A stretch of 64,000 nt of DNA from Sphingomonas sp. Root710 (GCF_001429065.1 NZ_LMIB01000001.1:1470172-1534171); one strand, 5' to 3'. Shown: positions 9,848 through 18,770, numbered from the stretch's first letter. Translations and numbers: made by a program. The notes: generated by a model from the letters alone, not told the origin.

Positions 9848-10532
9848 GCTCGTCACGGTTCCACTCCAGACAGGCGCGCACCCCGGCAAGCCCCCCGCGA
9901 TGCCGCAGCAATTCCACATCGATCGCCGGATGGCCGGGCGCCCCCGCTTCCAGCGCCGCCGACGCGAGCGCGCGGACCCGCCAGCGGCTATAGGCGGCGC
10001 TGGGAATCGGATCGGCTTCGGCGCGCAGCAGCAGCACGGTGACGCCCGATTTCTCCGCCGCGACGGCAAGGCGGCGGCTCACCGTCAGGTCGAAGCCGCG
10101 CGCCGCCTTCCACGGCTCGATGAGCACCGCCGCGACCTGGGGACAGCGCACCGCATCCCCCGCCGCGCGCAGCAGCGCCGCCTCGTCGGGTGCGACGATC
10201 TCGATAAGCCGCGCCGGATCGAAACCGAGATCGGCGAGACCCGGCCCGTAGAGCATGCCGCCCGCGCGCACCCCGCTATCCTGGCGCAGCCAGAGCAAGG
10301 GGCCTGCGCCCAGCCGCATCGCCAGCATCAGCCCGGTCCCGGCCAGCGCTGCGCGGTCATCGGGCTCGGCGGCGAACAGTTCATGCAGCCGCCCGCGCGG
10401 CAAGCCGCCGCCCAGCTGCGCGTCGAGCGCCGCGCTGCCCAGCGAGAACAGCACCGTCTCCGACGGCCTCGGCCCCTCGATCGCGCCGATCCGCGATCTC
10501 AGGGCGGCCAATATGCTCCGCGACTCGTTCAT
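9738..10532 (-). CDS. imuA: ImuA, RecA-like SOS mutagenesis protein
   Basis: This is a 264-residue RecA/SulA-like ATPase-fold protein and the first gene of the SOS mutasome operon. Recognisable parts are the N-terminus (LAALRSRIGAIEG), the ImuA stretch LDAQLGGGLPRGRLHELFA, and the C-terminal motif HRGGLAGVRACLEW. The ATG at 10532 is preceded by AGGAACAT. An SOS box lies 3 bp upstream of the start and overlaps this ribosome binding site. The last 36 residues (Pro/Gly/Ala-rich) overlap imuB and do not look conserved. Confidence 0.9.
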   Translation of the reverse strand: MNESRSILAALRSRIGAIEGPRPSETVLFSLGSAALDAQLGGGLPRGRLHELFAAEPDDRAALAGTGLMLAMRLGAGPLLWLRQDSGVRAGGMLYGPGLADLGFDPARLIEIVAPDEAALLRAAGDAVRCPQVAAVLIEPWKAARGFDLTVSRRLAVAAEKSGVTVLLLRAEADPIPSAAYSRWRVRALASAALEAGAPGHPAIDVELLRHRGGLAGVRACLEWNRDEHVFRDAALPGAVLPLSGPRPAGAGDPDGGGAARLHA

Positions 10533-10534
10533 AT

Positions 10535-10549
10535 GTTCCTATTTTGTTC
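10535..10549 (-). promoter_or_regulatory. LexA (SOS) box of imuA-imuB-dnaE2
   Basis: The top strand reads GTTCctattttGTTC, an exact match to the alphaproteobacterial LexA consensus GTTC-N7-GTTC. It sits 3-17 bp upstream of the imuA start, so LexA bound here would block expression until DNA damage. Confidence 0.85.
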
Positions 10550-10641
10550 TTATCACTCCTCCGCGCTGCCGGAGTCAAGCTTGCCTCCGCCCCGAGCGCC
10601 GATCTATGCGTCGAAGCCGGGCAGCATCGCGGAGGCGAACC

Positions 10642-11229
10642 TTGGTACAGAAAGTGGAGACCGGCTCCGCGCTGATCCATCGTTTCGACGGCGCATTGCA
10701 TCCCGATCTCTGCGCCCGGCTCTGCGCGCTGATCCGCGGCCGCACCGCGCGCGCCGCCGAGGATATCGACGGGTCCAAACTGCCCTGGCACGACAGCGAC
10801 ACCTTTTCCTACGAGCGCTGGGACGACGCGGAGCTGCGCAGACTGGTGGGCGCCTACCGGATCATGGTCAGCCAGTTCATCTGCCTGTCCTTCCGCCAGG
10901 TGGTGTTCCCGCATTTCACCGACCTGGTGCTGTGGCGGCCGGGCAAGAAGATGGCCGAGCATAAGGACGACGGCTATGCGCATGACGGCGACACGCTGAA
11001 ATGCCGCCATTATTCAGCGGTCACCTATTGCAACGACGATTATTCGGGCGGCGAGACCTTCATCAGGAACGAGCATGGCGACTATTATCTGAGCCGGCCG
11101 AAGACCGGATCGGTGGTCTTCTATCCCAGCGACGAACGCGCCACCCATGGGGTCAACGAGGTGATCGGCGCCGACCGCGTGACGCTGAGCACCTGGTATA
11201 CGCGCGATTATAATCATTACCGGCCCTAG
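10642..11229 (+). CDS. 2OG-Fe(II) oxygenase (prolyl 4-hydroxylase-like)
   Basis: The family uses 2-oxoglutarate, O2 and Fe(II) to hydroxylate a protein or small-molecule substrate. The iron ligands are visible as HKD in MAEHKDDGYAHDG and the distal His in ERATHGVNEV. The 2OG-binding Arg is in DRVTLSTWYTRDY. I start it at TTG 10642 because a GGAGG lies 6 bases upstream and the protein then has the usual compact length (195 residues). The longer upstream ORF runs antisense through imuA. The gene is divergent from imuA, so the SOS box may lie in its leader. The substrate is unknown. Confidence 0.82.
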   Translation: MVQKVETGSALIHRFDGALHPDLCARLCALIRGRTARAAEDIDGSKLPWHDSDTFSYERWDDAELRRLVGAYRIMVSQFICLSFRQVVFPHFTDLVLWRPGKKMAEHKDDGYAHDGDTLKCRHYSAVTYCNDDYSGGETFIRNEHGDYYLSRPKTGSVVFYPSDERATHGVNEVIGADRVTLSTWYTRDYNHYRP

Positions 11230-11311
11230 GGTGGGGCGAGGCTGTTCCGGCGCCTCAGGTTTCAGCCGTATATCTTAATGGCTGGAATGGGGTGGTTAGC
11301 TTCCATCCCAG

Positions 11312-11590
11312 TCAATCAATTGGAAAGGGCCTGCCACACCTGCTCCATTGTTGACTGAATGCACAGGCCAACGTGTTCACCTCCGCAGGCCTCACCTTCA
11401 AAACATCACAGCTCCTCGCAAACCCCTTCGCTTCATCGAAGGTCGGTCGGCGGCCCTTATCCTTGGCCAACTTCCGGGCCTGCAATATCATGCAATGGCG
11501 AAGAGCCGCCTCCGGCGGCATGGGATCAGGGCTGCATCCAACAAGCATTGCGAGGAGCAGCATCGAAAGAACGCTAGTGCGTAAAACCAT
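11312..11590 (-). CDS. Small hypothetical lipoprotein
   Basis: This 92-residue product starts at ATG 11590 (a GTG at 11593 is also possible). Its type II signal peptide ends in a lipobox (LLLAMLVGC|SPDP). The mature part has three further cysteines (LRHCMIL, ARSCDVL, TLACAF) and a fourth in WSRCGRP, which suggests disulfides in the periplasm. I do not recognise the family. Local base composition is less GC-rich than in its neighbours. Confidence 0.6.
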   Translation of the reverse strand: MVLRTSVLSMLLLAMLVGCSPDPMPPEAALRHCMILQARKLAKDKGRRPTFDEAKGFARSCDVLKVRPAEVNTLACAFSQQWSRCGRPFPID

Positions 11591-11593
11591 CAC

Positions 11594-11964
11594 GCCAATC
11601 TATACCTCTGGCGGATTTTGGGTAGACAGCTGTCACCTGATCCGCATCGATCCACAATGTTCCGAAATGGGGCTGTGCAGCAGACCTTCGGCATTTTGCC
11701 CTACCCGAACGCAGCGGATTTATAGCGCCGCGACTGGGGTCGCTTTATTTTGCCCTCGACCCATTGAACCCATTCTGCATCGACACCATGTAGCGACTGC
11801 GGACCGGGCCCCTCTGGCGCGTCGCATCGGCCCTAAGGGCAATGCGCGCGTGATGTCGGACCGCATCGGATGTTGCCGATGCTGGCCCGGGTTACTTGTC
11901 TCACCTTAGGCCCCGTCGGCTCCGTCCGATCGAACCAACTCGTTCGATTAGGGAGTGACGACAT
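11594..11964. other. Intergenic region without a supported gene
   Basis: I see no convincing gene in these 371 bases. A short hairpin, GCGAC-N4-GTCGC at 11730-11743 followed by TTTATTTT, could be a weak plus-strand terminator. The right end must hold the promoter of the DUF465 gene; a GGGAGTGA ribosome binding site is at 11951-11958. Confidence 0.4.
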
Positions 11965-12141
11965 ATGTCTGACCGTTTGTTCCGGTTGATGGAACACCAC
12001 CAGAAGCTCGACCGCCTGCTCAGCGAAGCGCGGCAGCGGCGGTGGATCGATCCGCTGGAAATCCTGAAACTCAAGAAAATGAAGCTCGCGGTGAAGGACC
12101 GGCTCGCTGCGGCGATGGGCCGGCGGGCAACCAGCGCCTGA
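11965..12141 (+). CDS. DUF465 (YdcH-like) small protein
   Basis: This 58-residue protein begins MSDRLFRLMEHHQKLDRLLSE. It is highly charged and probably a helical hairpin. It matches the DUF465/YdcH pattern of an H..LD..L..E arm, then DPLEILKLKKMKLAVKD. The family's function is not established. GGGAGTGA precedes the ATG at a normal distance. TerC follows 57 bp downstream on the same strand, with a strong hairpin between them. Confidence 0.82.
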   Translation: MSDRLFRLMEHHQKLDRLLSEARQRRWIDPLEILKLKKMKLAVKDRLAAAMGRRATSA

Positions 12142-12146
12142 CAACT

Positions 12147-12172
12147 GGCGGGGGCGCTTCGGCGCCTCCGCC
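12147..12172 (+). terminator. Strong GC hairpin with TTCG loop between the DUF465 gene and terC
   Basis: An 11-bp stem (one G-U pair) closes on a TTCG tetraloop 5 bp after the DUF465 stop. It is followed by TTCGCTGTT rather than a pure T run. It could terminate or attenuate read-through into terC, or protect the small mRNA's 3' end. Confidence 0.55.
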
Positions 12173-12198
12173 TTCGCTGTTAGCATGGGAGCAGCTTC

Positions 12199-13209
12199 AT
12201 GGAATTTCTCACTGCCGACCTACTCGGCACACCCGTCTGGTTCTGGCTGGCGTTCGCGGGTCTCGTCGCCGCGCTCACCGCCTTCGACCTCGGCTTCCTC
12301 CACAAGGAGGACCGCGAGATGGGCATCGGCGAGAGCCTAAAGCTCACCGCCTTCTATATTGTGATCGCGATGGCGTTCGGCGCCTGGATCTGGATCGAGC
12401 GCGGCGCGACGCTCGGCATGCAATATTATACCGGCTTCTTCATCGAAAAGGCGCTGTCGATCGACAATGTCTTCGTGATCAGCCTGATCTTCAGCTTCTT
12501 CGCGATTCCCGCGAAATACCAGTACCGGGCGCTGCTGTGGGGCATCATCGGCGTGATCGTTTTGCGCGGCCTGATGATCGCCGGGGGCGCCGCGCTGGTC
12601 GAGCAGGCCTATTGGGTGCTCTACATCTTCGCCGCCTTCCTGATTTTCACCGGCGTGAAGATGTTCTTCGCGGGCGACCACAATCCCGACATCGCGAACA
12701 ACCCTGTCGTGCGCTGGATCAGCGGCCACATGCGCGTAACGCCGGATCTCCACGCCCAGAAGTTCTTCGTGAAAATGCCGGACGAAAAGACCGGCAAGCT
12801 GGTGCGCGCGGCGACACCGCTGTTTCTGGCGCTGGTCGTGATCAATCTCGCCGACCTCGTCTTCGCGGTCGACAGCGTGCCGGCGATCTTCGCGATCACC
12901 ACCGACACCTTCATCGTCTACACCAGCAACATCATGGCGATCCTCGGCCTGCGTGCGCTCTATTTCGCACTCTCGGCGATGATTCACCGCTTCTACTATC
13001 TCAAATATGCGCTGGCGGCGGTGCTCGTGTTCATCGGGTCGAAGATTTTCGTGTCGGACTTCGTACTGGATGGCGGCAAGTTCCCGCCGGTCCTCAGCCT
13101 TGGTGTCACTGCGGCGTTGATAGCCGGCGGCGTGCTGTTCTCGCTATGGAAGACCCGCCATGGCGAGGATGCGGCGCCACATTTGCCGCACGACGCGATC
13201 AGGCCCTAA
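12199..13209 (+). CDS. TerC/Alx family integral membrane protein
   Basis: This 336-residue protein has about nine membrane segments. It carries the TerC signature motifs with acidic residues in the membrane: LTAFDLGFLHK, EKALSIDNVFVISL and NLADLVFAVDSVPAIFAIT. Family members are linked to tellurite resistance, and Alx/MeeY-type members to manganese export. The metal cannot be told from sequence. The ATG follows GGGAGCAGCTTC. The C-terminus (WKTRHGEDAAPHLPHDA) is cytoplasmic and histidine-bearing. Confidence 0.9.
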   Translation: MEFLTADLLGTPVWFWLAFAGLVAALTAFDLGFLHKEDREMGIGESLKLTAFYIVIAMAFGAWIWIERGATLGMQYYTGFFIEKALSIDNVFVISLIFSFFAIPAKYQYRALLWGIIGVIVLRGLMIAGGAALVEQAYWVLYIFAAFLIFTGVKMFFAGDHNPDIANNPVVRWISGHMRVTPDLHAQKFFVKMPDEKTGKLVRAATPLFLALVVINLADLVFAVDSVPAIFAITTDTFIVYTSNIMAILGLRALYFALSAMIHRFYYLKYALAAVLVFIGSKIFVSDFVLDGGKFPPVLSLGVTAALIAGGVLFSLWKTRHGEDAAPHLPHDAIRP

Positions 13210-13265
13210 CGATGCCATTATGGGGCGGCGCTTCAAGCGTCGCCCCAATTGCTTAAGCGTATAGC

Positions 13266-14189
13266 TTAGCTCGCCGCACCCCGCCGCCATGGATAGCCGG
13301 GGAGCCGCGCCGCGAGGGGCCACAGCACGTTGAGCGCCAGACCGCCGATCACCAGCGCCGCCGCGCCGAGCTTCCACATCGGCAGGCTTTCCCCCAGCAG
13401 CAGCGCCGACGCGCCCATGCCGAAGATCGGCACCAGCATCGCCATCGGCGTGATCACCGCCGCCGGATGACGCGCGAGCAGCCAGCCCCAGGCGACATAG
13501 CCGAACAGGGTGTTACCGACCGATTGCCATAGCACCGCCGCCCAGGCCTTCGGCCCGGCGTGTGCCAGCGCGGCTGCGATCGCGGGCCATCCCTCCATGA
13601 TCAGCGCGCCGGCGAACAAAGGCGGGATCGAGAAGAGGCTGGCCCAGACGACGAAGCCGAGCATGTTCGTCACCCCGCTCGCCTTGGCGACATGGTTGCC
13701 CGCGCCCCAGCTTGCCGCCGCGATCAGCACGAGGATCAGGCCGAGCGGGGTCGCGCTGCTGTCGCCATGTTCGATGATGATGCCGATGCCGATCGTCGCC
13801 AGCAGCAGCGCGACAATCTGGAAGAAACGCACCCGTTCGCCGTTGAACGCCATGGCGAGGGCGATGGTGAAGAAGACCTGGCTCTGCACCACCAGCGATG
13901 TCAGCCCCGGCGAGATGAACCCGTTCATCGCGATGTAGACCAGCCCGAACTGACCGAAGCCGATCAGCACGCCATAAGCGGCGAGCGAGGCCCAGGCCAC
14001 CTGCGGCCGCCGGATGAAGAAGGCGGCGGGCAGCAGCGCGAAACAGAAACGCAGCGTCGCGAAGAGCAGCGGCGGCAGTTCGTTCAGGCCGACGCGGATC
14101 ACCACGAAATTGGTGCCCCACACCACGACCACCGCCAGCGCGAGGAGTATATGCCGGAGCGGCAGATGCGTGGACATGACCGGGCTCAT
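13266..14189 (-). CDS. EamA/DMT superfamily transporter (metabolite exporter)
   Basis: The 307-residue product has ten membrane helices in two EamA repeats. The first repeat opens with LLALAVVVVWGTNFVVIRVGL. The second opens around LGLILVLIAAASWGAGNHVAKASG. The order of motifs resembles the E. coli O-acetylserine/cysteine exporter EamA, but substrate cannot be assigned. A second ATG 12 bases in (MSTHLPLRH) is an equally good start. The gene is convergent with terC, separated by 56 bp. Confidence 0.88.
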   Translation of the reverse strand: MSPVMSTHLPLRHILLALAVVVVWGTNFVVIRVGLNELPPLLFATLRFCFALLPAAFFIRRPQVAWASLAAYGVLIGFGQFGLVYIAMNGFISPGLTSLVVQSQVFFTIALAMAFNGERVRFFQIVALLLATIGIGIIIEHGDSSATPLGLILVLIAAASWGAGNHVAKASGVTNMLGFVVWASLFSIPPLFAGALIMEGWPAIAAALAHAGPKAWAAVLWQSVGNTLFGYVAWGWLLARHPAAVITPMAMLVPIFGMGASALLLGESLPMWKLGAAALVIGGLALNVLWPLAARLPGYPWRRGAAS

Positions 14190-14265
14190 GCGGATGGATT
14201 ATCGCGCCGGGCGCGTCAGAGCCATCCGGACAATGTGACTATATTGTCATGCCCAACATTCTCTT

Positions 14266-14403
14266 CGTCATTCCCGCCCTTCGACTGCCTTGCAGGCGCT
14301 CAGGATAAACTTCGGCTTTGCCGAAGGCGGGAATCCATATTCTCTGAAGCTCGAACGTCTTACGGTTCGGAGGTTATGGATCCCCGCTTCCGCGGGGATG
14401 ACG
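14266..14403. repeat. Family-1 palindromic element with a family-2 half repeat nested in its left arm (copy D)
   Basis: The right arm (14377-14403) is a regular family-1 end with CCCCGC-TTCC-GCGGGG. The left arm starts with CGTCATTCCCGCC and ends with GGCGGGAATCCA at 14337. Its hairpin loop is expanded by about 45 bp containing a CTTCGAC...GCTCAGGAT motif typical of the second repeat family. Confidence 0.8.
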
Positions 14404-14428
14404 ACAAAGTGGGTCACTGAAAGTCCGC

Positions 14429-15478
14429 TCAGCCCCGTGCTTCGCGGTCGAGCAGGGTGCGCTTGCGCTCGACGCCCCAGCGATAGCCCGACAGCGATCC
14501 GTCGCGATGGACGACGCGGTGGCAGGGCACGGCGACCGCGATCCGGTTGGCGGCGCAGGCTGCCGCCACCCCGCGCGCCGCGCGCGGTTCGCCGACCGCC
14601 GCGGCGAGATCGCCATAGCTGCGCGTCTCGCCGGCCGGGATCGCCTGCAACGCCAGCCACACCCGGCGCTGGAAGGCGGTGCCGCGAATGTCGAGCGGCA
14701 GGGCGAGACCGCGCGACGGCTCCTCTACCGCCGCCACGACCTGCGCCAGCGTCTCGGCGAAATCGCCGTCGGCGGCGATGGTGCGGGCATTGGGGAAGCG
14801 GCGTTCGAGATCGGCGACCAGCGCGGCATCGTCGTCGCCGAACATGATCGAGCATATGCCCCGATCGCTCGCCGCCGCCAGCACGCGGCCCAGCGAGGAG
14901 TGGCCGATCCCATAGCGGATCTCCATCGCCGCCCCGCCCTTGCGATAGGCGGCGGGGGCCATGCCGAGCGCACCATCGGCGGCGGCGTAGAAGCGCCCGC
15001 TCGACCCGAAACCGGCGTCGTAGAGCGCCTCGGTGACCTGCGCCCCCTGGCCCAGCGCCTCGCGCACCTTGCGGGCGCGTTCGGCATCGGCATAGCCCTT
15101 GGGGGTCAGGCCGGTGACCGCGCGGAACAGGCGGTGGAAATGATGCGGGCTGAGCCCCGCCCCGTCGGCGAGTTCGCCTAAGGACAAGGACTCCTCGGCG
15201 GCTTCGATCCGCCGGCACGCCGCGGCGATCAACGCCGCCTGGCGCTCGGCAAGCGGGGCCTCGTCGGGGCGGCAGCGCTTGCAGGGGCGAAAGCCCGCCG
15301 CCTCCGCCGCGGCGGGACCGGCATGGAAGCCGACGTTGCGCGGATTGGGGGTGCGCGCGGCGCAGGCCGGGCGGCAATAGACGCCGGTGGTCGCGACCGA
15401 ATAGACGAAGCGGCCTTCCGCGCCGGCATCGCGCGTCAGCACCGCCTGCCAGCGGGGATCGTCGATCGTCGGGGTCAT
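14429..15478 (-). CDS. ada: Ada: methylphosphotriester / O6-methylguanine-DNA methyltransferase and AraC-type activator
   Basis: Ada repairs alkylated DNA by suicide methyl transfer and, once methylated, activates the adaptive response. The domains in order are: the N-terminal zinc domain with cysteines in VYCRPACAAR and FRPCKRCRPDE; an AraC-type helix-turn-helix (LADGAGLSPHHFHRLFRAVTGLTPKGY); and a C-terminal MGMT domain with the acceptor cysteine in VAVPCHRVVHRDGSLSGYRWG. I start it at ATG 15478 (MTPTIDDPRWQAV); ATG 15496 is six codons upstream. The full-length protein is 349 residues, normal for Ada. Confidence 0.95.
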   Translation of the reverse strand: MTPTIDDPRWQAVLTRDAGAEGRFVYSVATTGVYCRPACAARTPNPRNVGFHAGPAAAEAAGFRPCKRCRPDEAPLAERQAALIAAACRRIEAAEESLSLGELADGAGLSPHHFHRLFRAVTGLTPKGYADAERARKVREALGQGAQVTEALYDAGFGSSGRFYAAADGALGMAPAAYRKGGAAMEIRYGIGHSSLGRVLAAASDRGICSIMFGDDDAALVADLERRFPNARTIAADGDFAETLAQVVAAVEEPSRGLALPLDIRGTAFQRRVWLALQAIPAGETRSYGDLAAAVGEPRAARGVAAACAANRIAVAVPCHRVVHRDGSLSGYRWGVERKRTLLDREARG

Positions 15479-15572
15479 GGCCTGCACCTTTCGCATATAA
15501 TCGTCATGCGATCATGTGCCATCGGCGAAGCGCGCGTGCTTCCCGGTGCTTGCTTTCAAATTGCAAGAAACC

Positions 15573-15833
15573 TCAGGCCGCCGCGCGCGCCTCGGCGTCG
15601 CGTTCGCAGTCGGGACAGGGGCCGCTATGGGGATAGACCTGATCGGCCTCGTGCCAGTGGCCGACCGCCGCCTCGAAAATCTCGATGCCTTCGCCATAGC
15701 CCAGGCCGCGCAGCACGTCGTTGGTCAGGAGATCGATCGCGCGATGCGCGGCGTGGCCCTTCATCGTCTCGACGATGTGGCGCGCGCGATCGGCGAACTC
15801 CTGTGCGGACATCAGCGGGGCGGGCTTGGTCAT
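15573..15833 (-). CDS. Small hypothetical protein with C-terminal CPDC motif
   Basis: This is an 86-residue soluble protein with no signal peptide. The N-terminal two thirds is helical (FADRARHIVETMKGHAAHRAI, then LLTNDVLRGLGYGEGIEIFE). The C-terminus, HSGPCPDCERDAEARAAA, has a CxxC that could bind zinc or be redox-active. I do not recognise a named family. It lies between ada and a lipoprotein gene on the same strand, with its own spacing, so co-transcription is uncertain. Confidence 0.65.
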   Translation of the reverse strand: MTKPAPLMSAQEFADRARHIVETMKGHAAHRAIDLLTNDVLRGLGYGEGIEIFEAAVGHWHEADQVYPHSGPCPDCERDAEARAAA

Positions 15834-15865
15834 CGCCGCGCCCCTAGTCCCGAACAGGGGCTATT

Positions 15866-16345
15866 TCAAGACTGACCGGAGAGCGGGGTCGCGGCATTAT
15901 CGCGGCAGAAGCCTTCGCCCTGCTGGATCATCAGGCAATTCTGCTTGCCGGCGAGCCATTTGAGGCCGGTCTGATCGCCGGTCGCGGCGCGGATGCTCTC
16001 GGGCCGCCCGTCGCGGGTGAAGCGGATCAGGTCGCCGTCGGCGGCGCCCTCATAGCTCTTGGTGCCGTCGAGCAGGGTCACACTCAATACATAGCGGCCA
16101 CGCTCGCCCGCGGGCTGGATGTCGAGGACGAGGCCCTCGACGCCGATCCACTTGCCGACCCAGGCGTCGGTGGGCAGTGCCGCTTCCGCGCCATTGCCGA
16201 CCGGATCAACGTCGTCGATCGTCTCGTCGGCGGCGGCGGCATTGTCGGCGACGCTGACATTGTCGACCGGATGGGCGTCCTCGCCCCGGGCGCAGGCGGC
16301 CAGCAGCATGAGGGCAGCCAGGCTGGCGGACGTGCGGATGGTCAT
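15866..16345 (-). CDS. Hypothetical lipoprotein
   Basis: The 159-residue product has a type II signal peptide ending in the lipobox LMLLAAC|ARGED. An acidic, low-complexity linker follows (DNVSVADNAAAADETIDDVD). A compact C-terminal domain starts at WVGKWIGVEGLVLDI and includes two cysteines (QNCLMI, GFCRDN). The WxGxW...G start followed by alternating strands suggests a small beta-barrel, perhaps lipocalin-like, but this is only inference. The gene is divergent from rpiB. Confidence 0.72.
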   Translation of the reverse strand: MTIRTSASLAALMLLAACARGEDAHPVDNVSVADNAAAADETIDDVDPVGNGAEAALPTDAWVGKWIGVEGLVLDIQPAGERGRYVLSVTLLDGTKSYEGAADGDLIRFTRDGRPESIRAATGDQTGLKWLAGKQNCLMIQQGEGFCRDNAATPLSGQS

Positions 16346-16527
16346 CGGTCAACTCCTTTAGCGCAAACAGCCCCCGCACCCTTCAAAGGAGATCATCGAC
16401 GCCGAGGTCAACCGCAAAGATGCGAAAGCGGCCGCGCGGCGCGGATGATCCGCGCGCGGCCATTGCGATAATGCGCTATCGTCCCTAGAGACCGGCCAAC
16501 ACCCGACTCGCAAGCACTGGACAGGAT

Positions 16528-16986
16528 ATGGCCGAGACCATCGCCATCGCATCCGATCACGCCGCTTTCGACCTCAAGGCCATGCTCGTCGCCTGGCTGC
16601 GAGAGGCGGGCCATGAGGTGATCGACCTCGGCCCCGACAGTAGCGCATCGGTCGACTATCCCGATTATGGCTATCGCATCGCCGAGGCGATCGCGGCGGG
16701 CGAAGCGGCCAAGGGCGTCGCGCTGTGCGGATCGGGGATCGGCATCTCGATCGCGGTCAACCGCCATCCGGCTGCCCGCTGCGCACTGGTCAACGAGGTT
16801 CTCTCCGCGACGCTGGCGCGCGAGCATAATGACGCCAACGTCATCGCACTGGGCGCGCGGCTGATCGGCATCGAGCAGGCCAAGGCCTGCATCACCGCCT
16901 TCCTCGCGACGCCGTTCGGCGGCGACCGGCACGCCCGGCGCGTCGACAAACTCACCCACCCCCGCTTCCACAAGGAACACGCATGA
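16528..16986 (+). CDS. rpiB: Ribose-5-phosphate isomerase B
   Basis: RpiB interconverts ribose 5-phosphate and ribulose 5-phosphate in the pentose phosphate pathway. The 152-residue product shows the RpiB/LacAB motifs: [11 protein letters not shown] near the N-terminus, [19 protein letters not shown], the active-site Cys in [17 protein letters not shown], and [13 protein letters not shown]. The stop overlaps the glyA start by ATGA, so the two are probably translationally coupled. The order rpiB-glyA-nrdR recurs in alphaproteobacteria. Confidence 0.95.
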   Translation: MAETIAIASDHAAFDLKAMLVAWLREAGHEVIDLGPDSSASVDYPDYGYRIAEAIAAGEAAKGVALCGSGIGISIAVNRHPAARCALVNEVLSATLAREHNDANVIALGARLIGIEQAKACITAFLATPFGGDRHARRVDKLTHPRFHKEHA

Positions 16987-18299
16987 GCAGCAACCCCGCC
17001 GCCACCTTGTCCGACGTCCAGCCCGACGGGTTCTTCACGCGCGGCCTGGCCGAGGCCGATCCGGCGGTGTTCGGCGGCCTGACCCAGGAAATCGCCCGCG
17101 AGAAGAAGCAGATCGAGCTGATCGCGTCGGAGAACATCGTCTCCAAGGCGGTGCTGGAAGCGCAGGGCTCGGTGTTCACCAACAAATATGCCGAGGGCTA
17201 TCCGGGCAAGCGCTATTATCAGGGCTGCCACCCGTCCGACGTCGTCGAGCAGCTCGCGATTGACCGCGCCAAGCAGATGTTCAACTGCGGCTTCGCCAAC
17301 GTCCAGCCGCATTCGGGCGCGCAGGCCAACGGCGCGGTGATGCTGGCGCTGACCAAGCCCGGCGACACGATCATGGGCCTCAGCCTTGATGCGGGCGGCC
17401 ATCTGACTCATGGCGCAAAGGCGGCGCTGTCGGGCAAATGGTATAACGCCGTCCAATATGGCGTCCGCCCCGACGACCACCGCATCGATTTCGATCAGGT
17501 CGAGGCGCTCGCCCGCGAGCATAAGCCGACGCTGATCATCACCGGCGGCTCGGCCTATCCGCGCCACATCGACTTCGCCCGCTTCCGCGCAATCGCGGAC
17601 GAGGTCGGCGCGCTGTTCATGGTGGACATGGCGCATTTCGCGGGGCTGGTCGCGGGCGGGGTGCATCCGACTCCGTTCGGCCACGCCCATGTCGTCACCA
17701 CCACGACCCACAAGACGCTGCGCGGCCCGCGCGGCGGCATGATCATGACCGACGACGAGGCGATCGCGAAGAAGATCAACTCGGCGGTGTTCCCGGGGCT
17801 TCAGGGCGGCCCGCTGATGCACGTCATCGCCGCCAAGGCGGTGGCGTTCGGCGAAGCGCTGCAGCCCGAGTTCAAGGCTTATGCCGCCGCCGTGGTGGAG
17901 AATGCCAAGGTGCTCGCCGCCCGCCTCAAGGAGCGCGGCGCCGATCTCGTCTCGGGCGGCACCGACACGCATCTGGCGCTGGTCGACCTGCGCCCGATCG
18001 GCGTGACCGGCCGTGACGCCGACGAAGCGCTCGAGCGCGCAGGCATCACCTGCAACAAGAATGGCGTGCCCAATGATCCGCTGCCTCCGGTCAAGACCAG
18101 CGGCATCCGCGTCGGTTCGCCCGCCGGCACGACGCGCGGCTTCGGCCCCGCCGAGTTCCGCGACATCGCCGACATGATCGCCGACGTGCTCGACGGCCTC
18201 GCCAAGAACGGCCCGGAAGGCAATGGCCAGACCGAGGCACATGTGAAAGCACGCGTCGAAGCGCTGTGCGACCGCTTCCCGATCTATCCGGAGCTGTAA
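16983..18299 (+). CDS. glyA: Serine hydroxymethyltransferase
   Basis: GlyA is the cytoplasmic PLP enzyme that converts serine plus tetrahydrofolate to glycine plus methylene-tetrahydrofolate. The 438-residue protein shows [26 protein letters not shown], the metal/PLP site [13 protein letters not shown], and the PLP-lysine motif [16 protein letters not shown]. These are all standard GlyA landmarks, and the length is normal. It overlaps rpiB by 4 bp and is followed by nrdR after 6 bp, so the three genes form an operon. Confidence 0.97.
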   Translation: MSSNPAATLSDVQPDGFFTRGLAEADPAVFGGLTQEIAREKKQIELIASENIVSKAVLEAQGSVFTNKYAEGYPGKRYYQGCHPSDVVEQLAIDRAKQMFNCGFANVQPHSGAQANGAVMLALTKPGDTIMGLSLDAGGHLTHGAKAALSGKWYNAVQYGVRPDDHRIDFDQVEALAREHKPTLIITGGSAYPRHIDFARFRAIADEVGALFMVDMAHFAGLVAGGVHPTPFGHAHVVTTTTHKTLRGPRGGMIMTDDEAIAKKINSAVFPGLQGGPLMHVIAAKAVAFGEALQPEFKAYAAAVVENAKVLAARLKERGADLVSGGTDTHLALVDLRPIGVTGRDADEALERAGITCNKNGVPNDPLPPVKTSGIRVGSPAGTTRGFGPAEFRDIADMIADVLDGLAKNGPEGNGQTEAHVKARVEALCDRFPIYPEL

Positions 18300-18305
18300 G
18301 CCGTA

Positions 18306-18770
18306 ATGCGCTGTCCCTTCTGCGCCCATGACGACAGCCAGGTTAAGGACAGCCGCCCCACCGACGATGGGGCGGCGATCCGGCGCAGGCGGCAATGCGA
18401 AGGGTGCGGCGCGCGGTTCACGACCTTCGAGCGCATCCAGTTGCGCGAGATGACGGTGGTGAAGAGTGAAGGGCGGCGCGAGCCGTTCGACCGGTCGAAG
18501 CTCGAACGCTCGATCCAGATCGCATGCCGCAAGCGCCCGGTCGATCCCGCGCGGATCGAACGGCTTGCCACCGCGATCCAGCGGCAGATCGAGACCAGCG
18601 GCGACAGCGAGATCCCGGCCAGTGCGGTCGGCGGCATGGTTATGGACGGGCTCAAGGCGCTCGACAGCGTCGCCTATATCCGGTTTGCCAGCGTCTATAA
18701 GGACTTCCGCGAGGCCAAGGATTTCGAGGATTTTGCGGGCGCGGTCAGCGAGGCGGGCCGGGACGGCTGA
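18306..18770 (+). CDS. nrdR: Transcriptional repressor NrdR
   Basis: NrdR is the zinc-finger, ATP-cone repressor of ribonucleotide reductase genes. The 154-residue protein starts [18 protein letters not shown] and has the second cysteine pair in [15 protein letters not shown], which completes the zinc ribbon. The ATP-cone begins at [29 protein letters not shown]. Spacing to glyA is 6 bp. Confidence 0.96.
   Translation: MRCPFCAHDDSQVKDSRPTDDGAAIRRRRQCEGCGARFTTFERIQLREMTVVKSEGRREPFDRSKLERSIQIACRKRPVDPARIERLATAIQRQIETSGDSEIPASAVGGMVMDGLKALDSVAYIRFASVYKDFREAKDFEDFAGAVSEAGRDG

Noticed and set aside
8333-10042. 569-residue plus-strand reading frame opposite imuB
   Set aside because: It is the antisense of a well-supported imuB and carries no recognisable domain.
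11373-11909. 178-residue plus-strand reading frame after the 2OG oxygenase
   Set aside because: It overlaps a small lipoprotein gene on the other strand, lacks a ribosome binding site and has no domain features.
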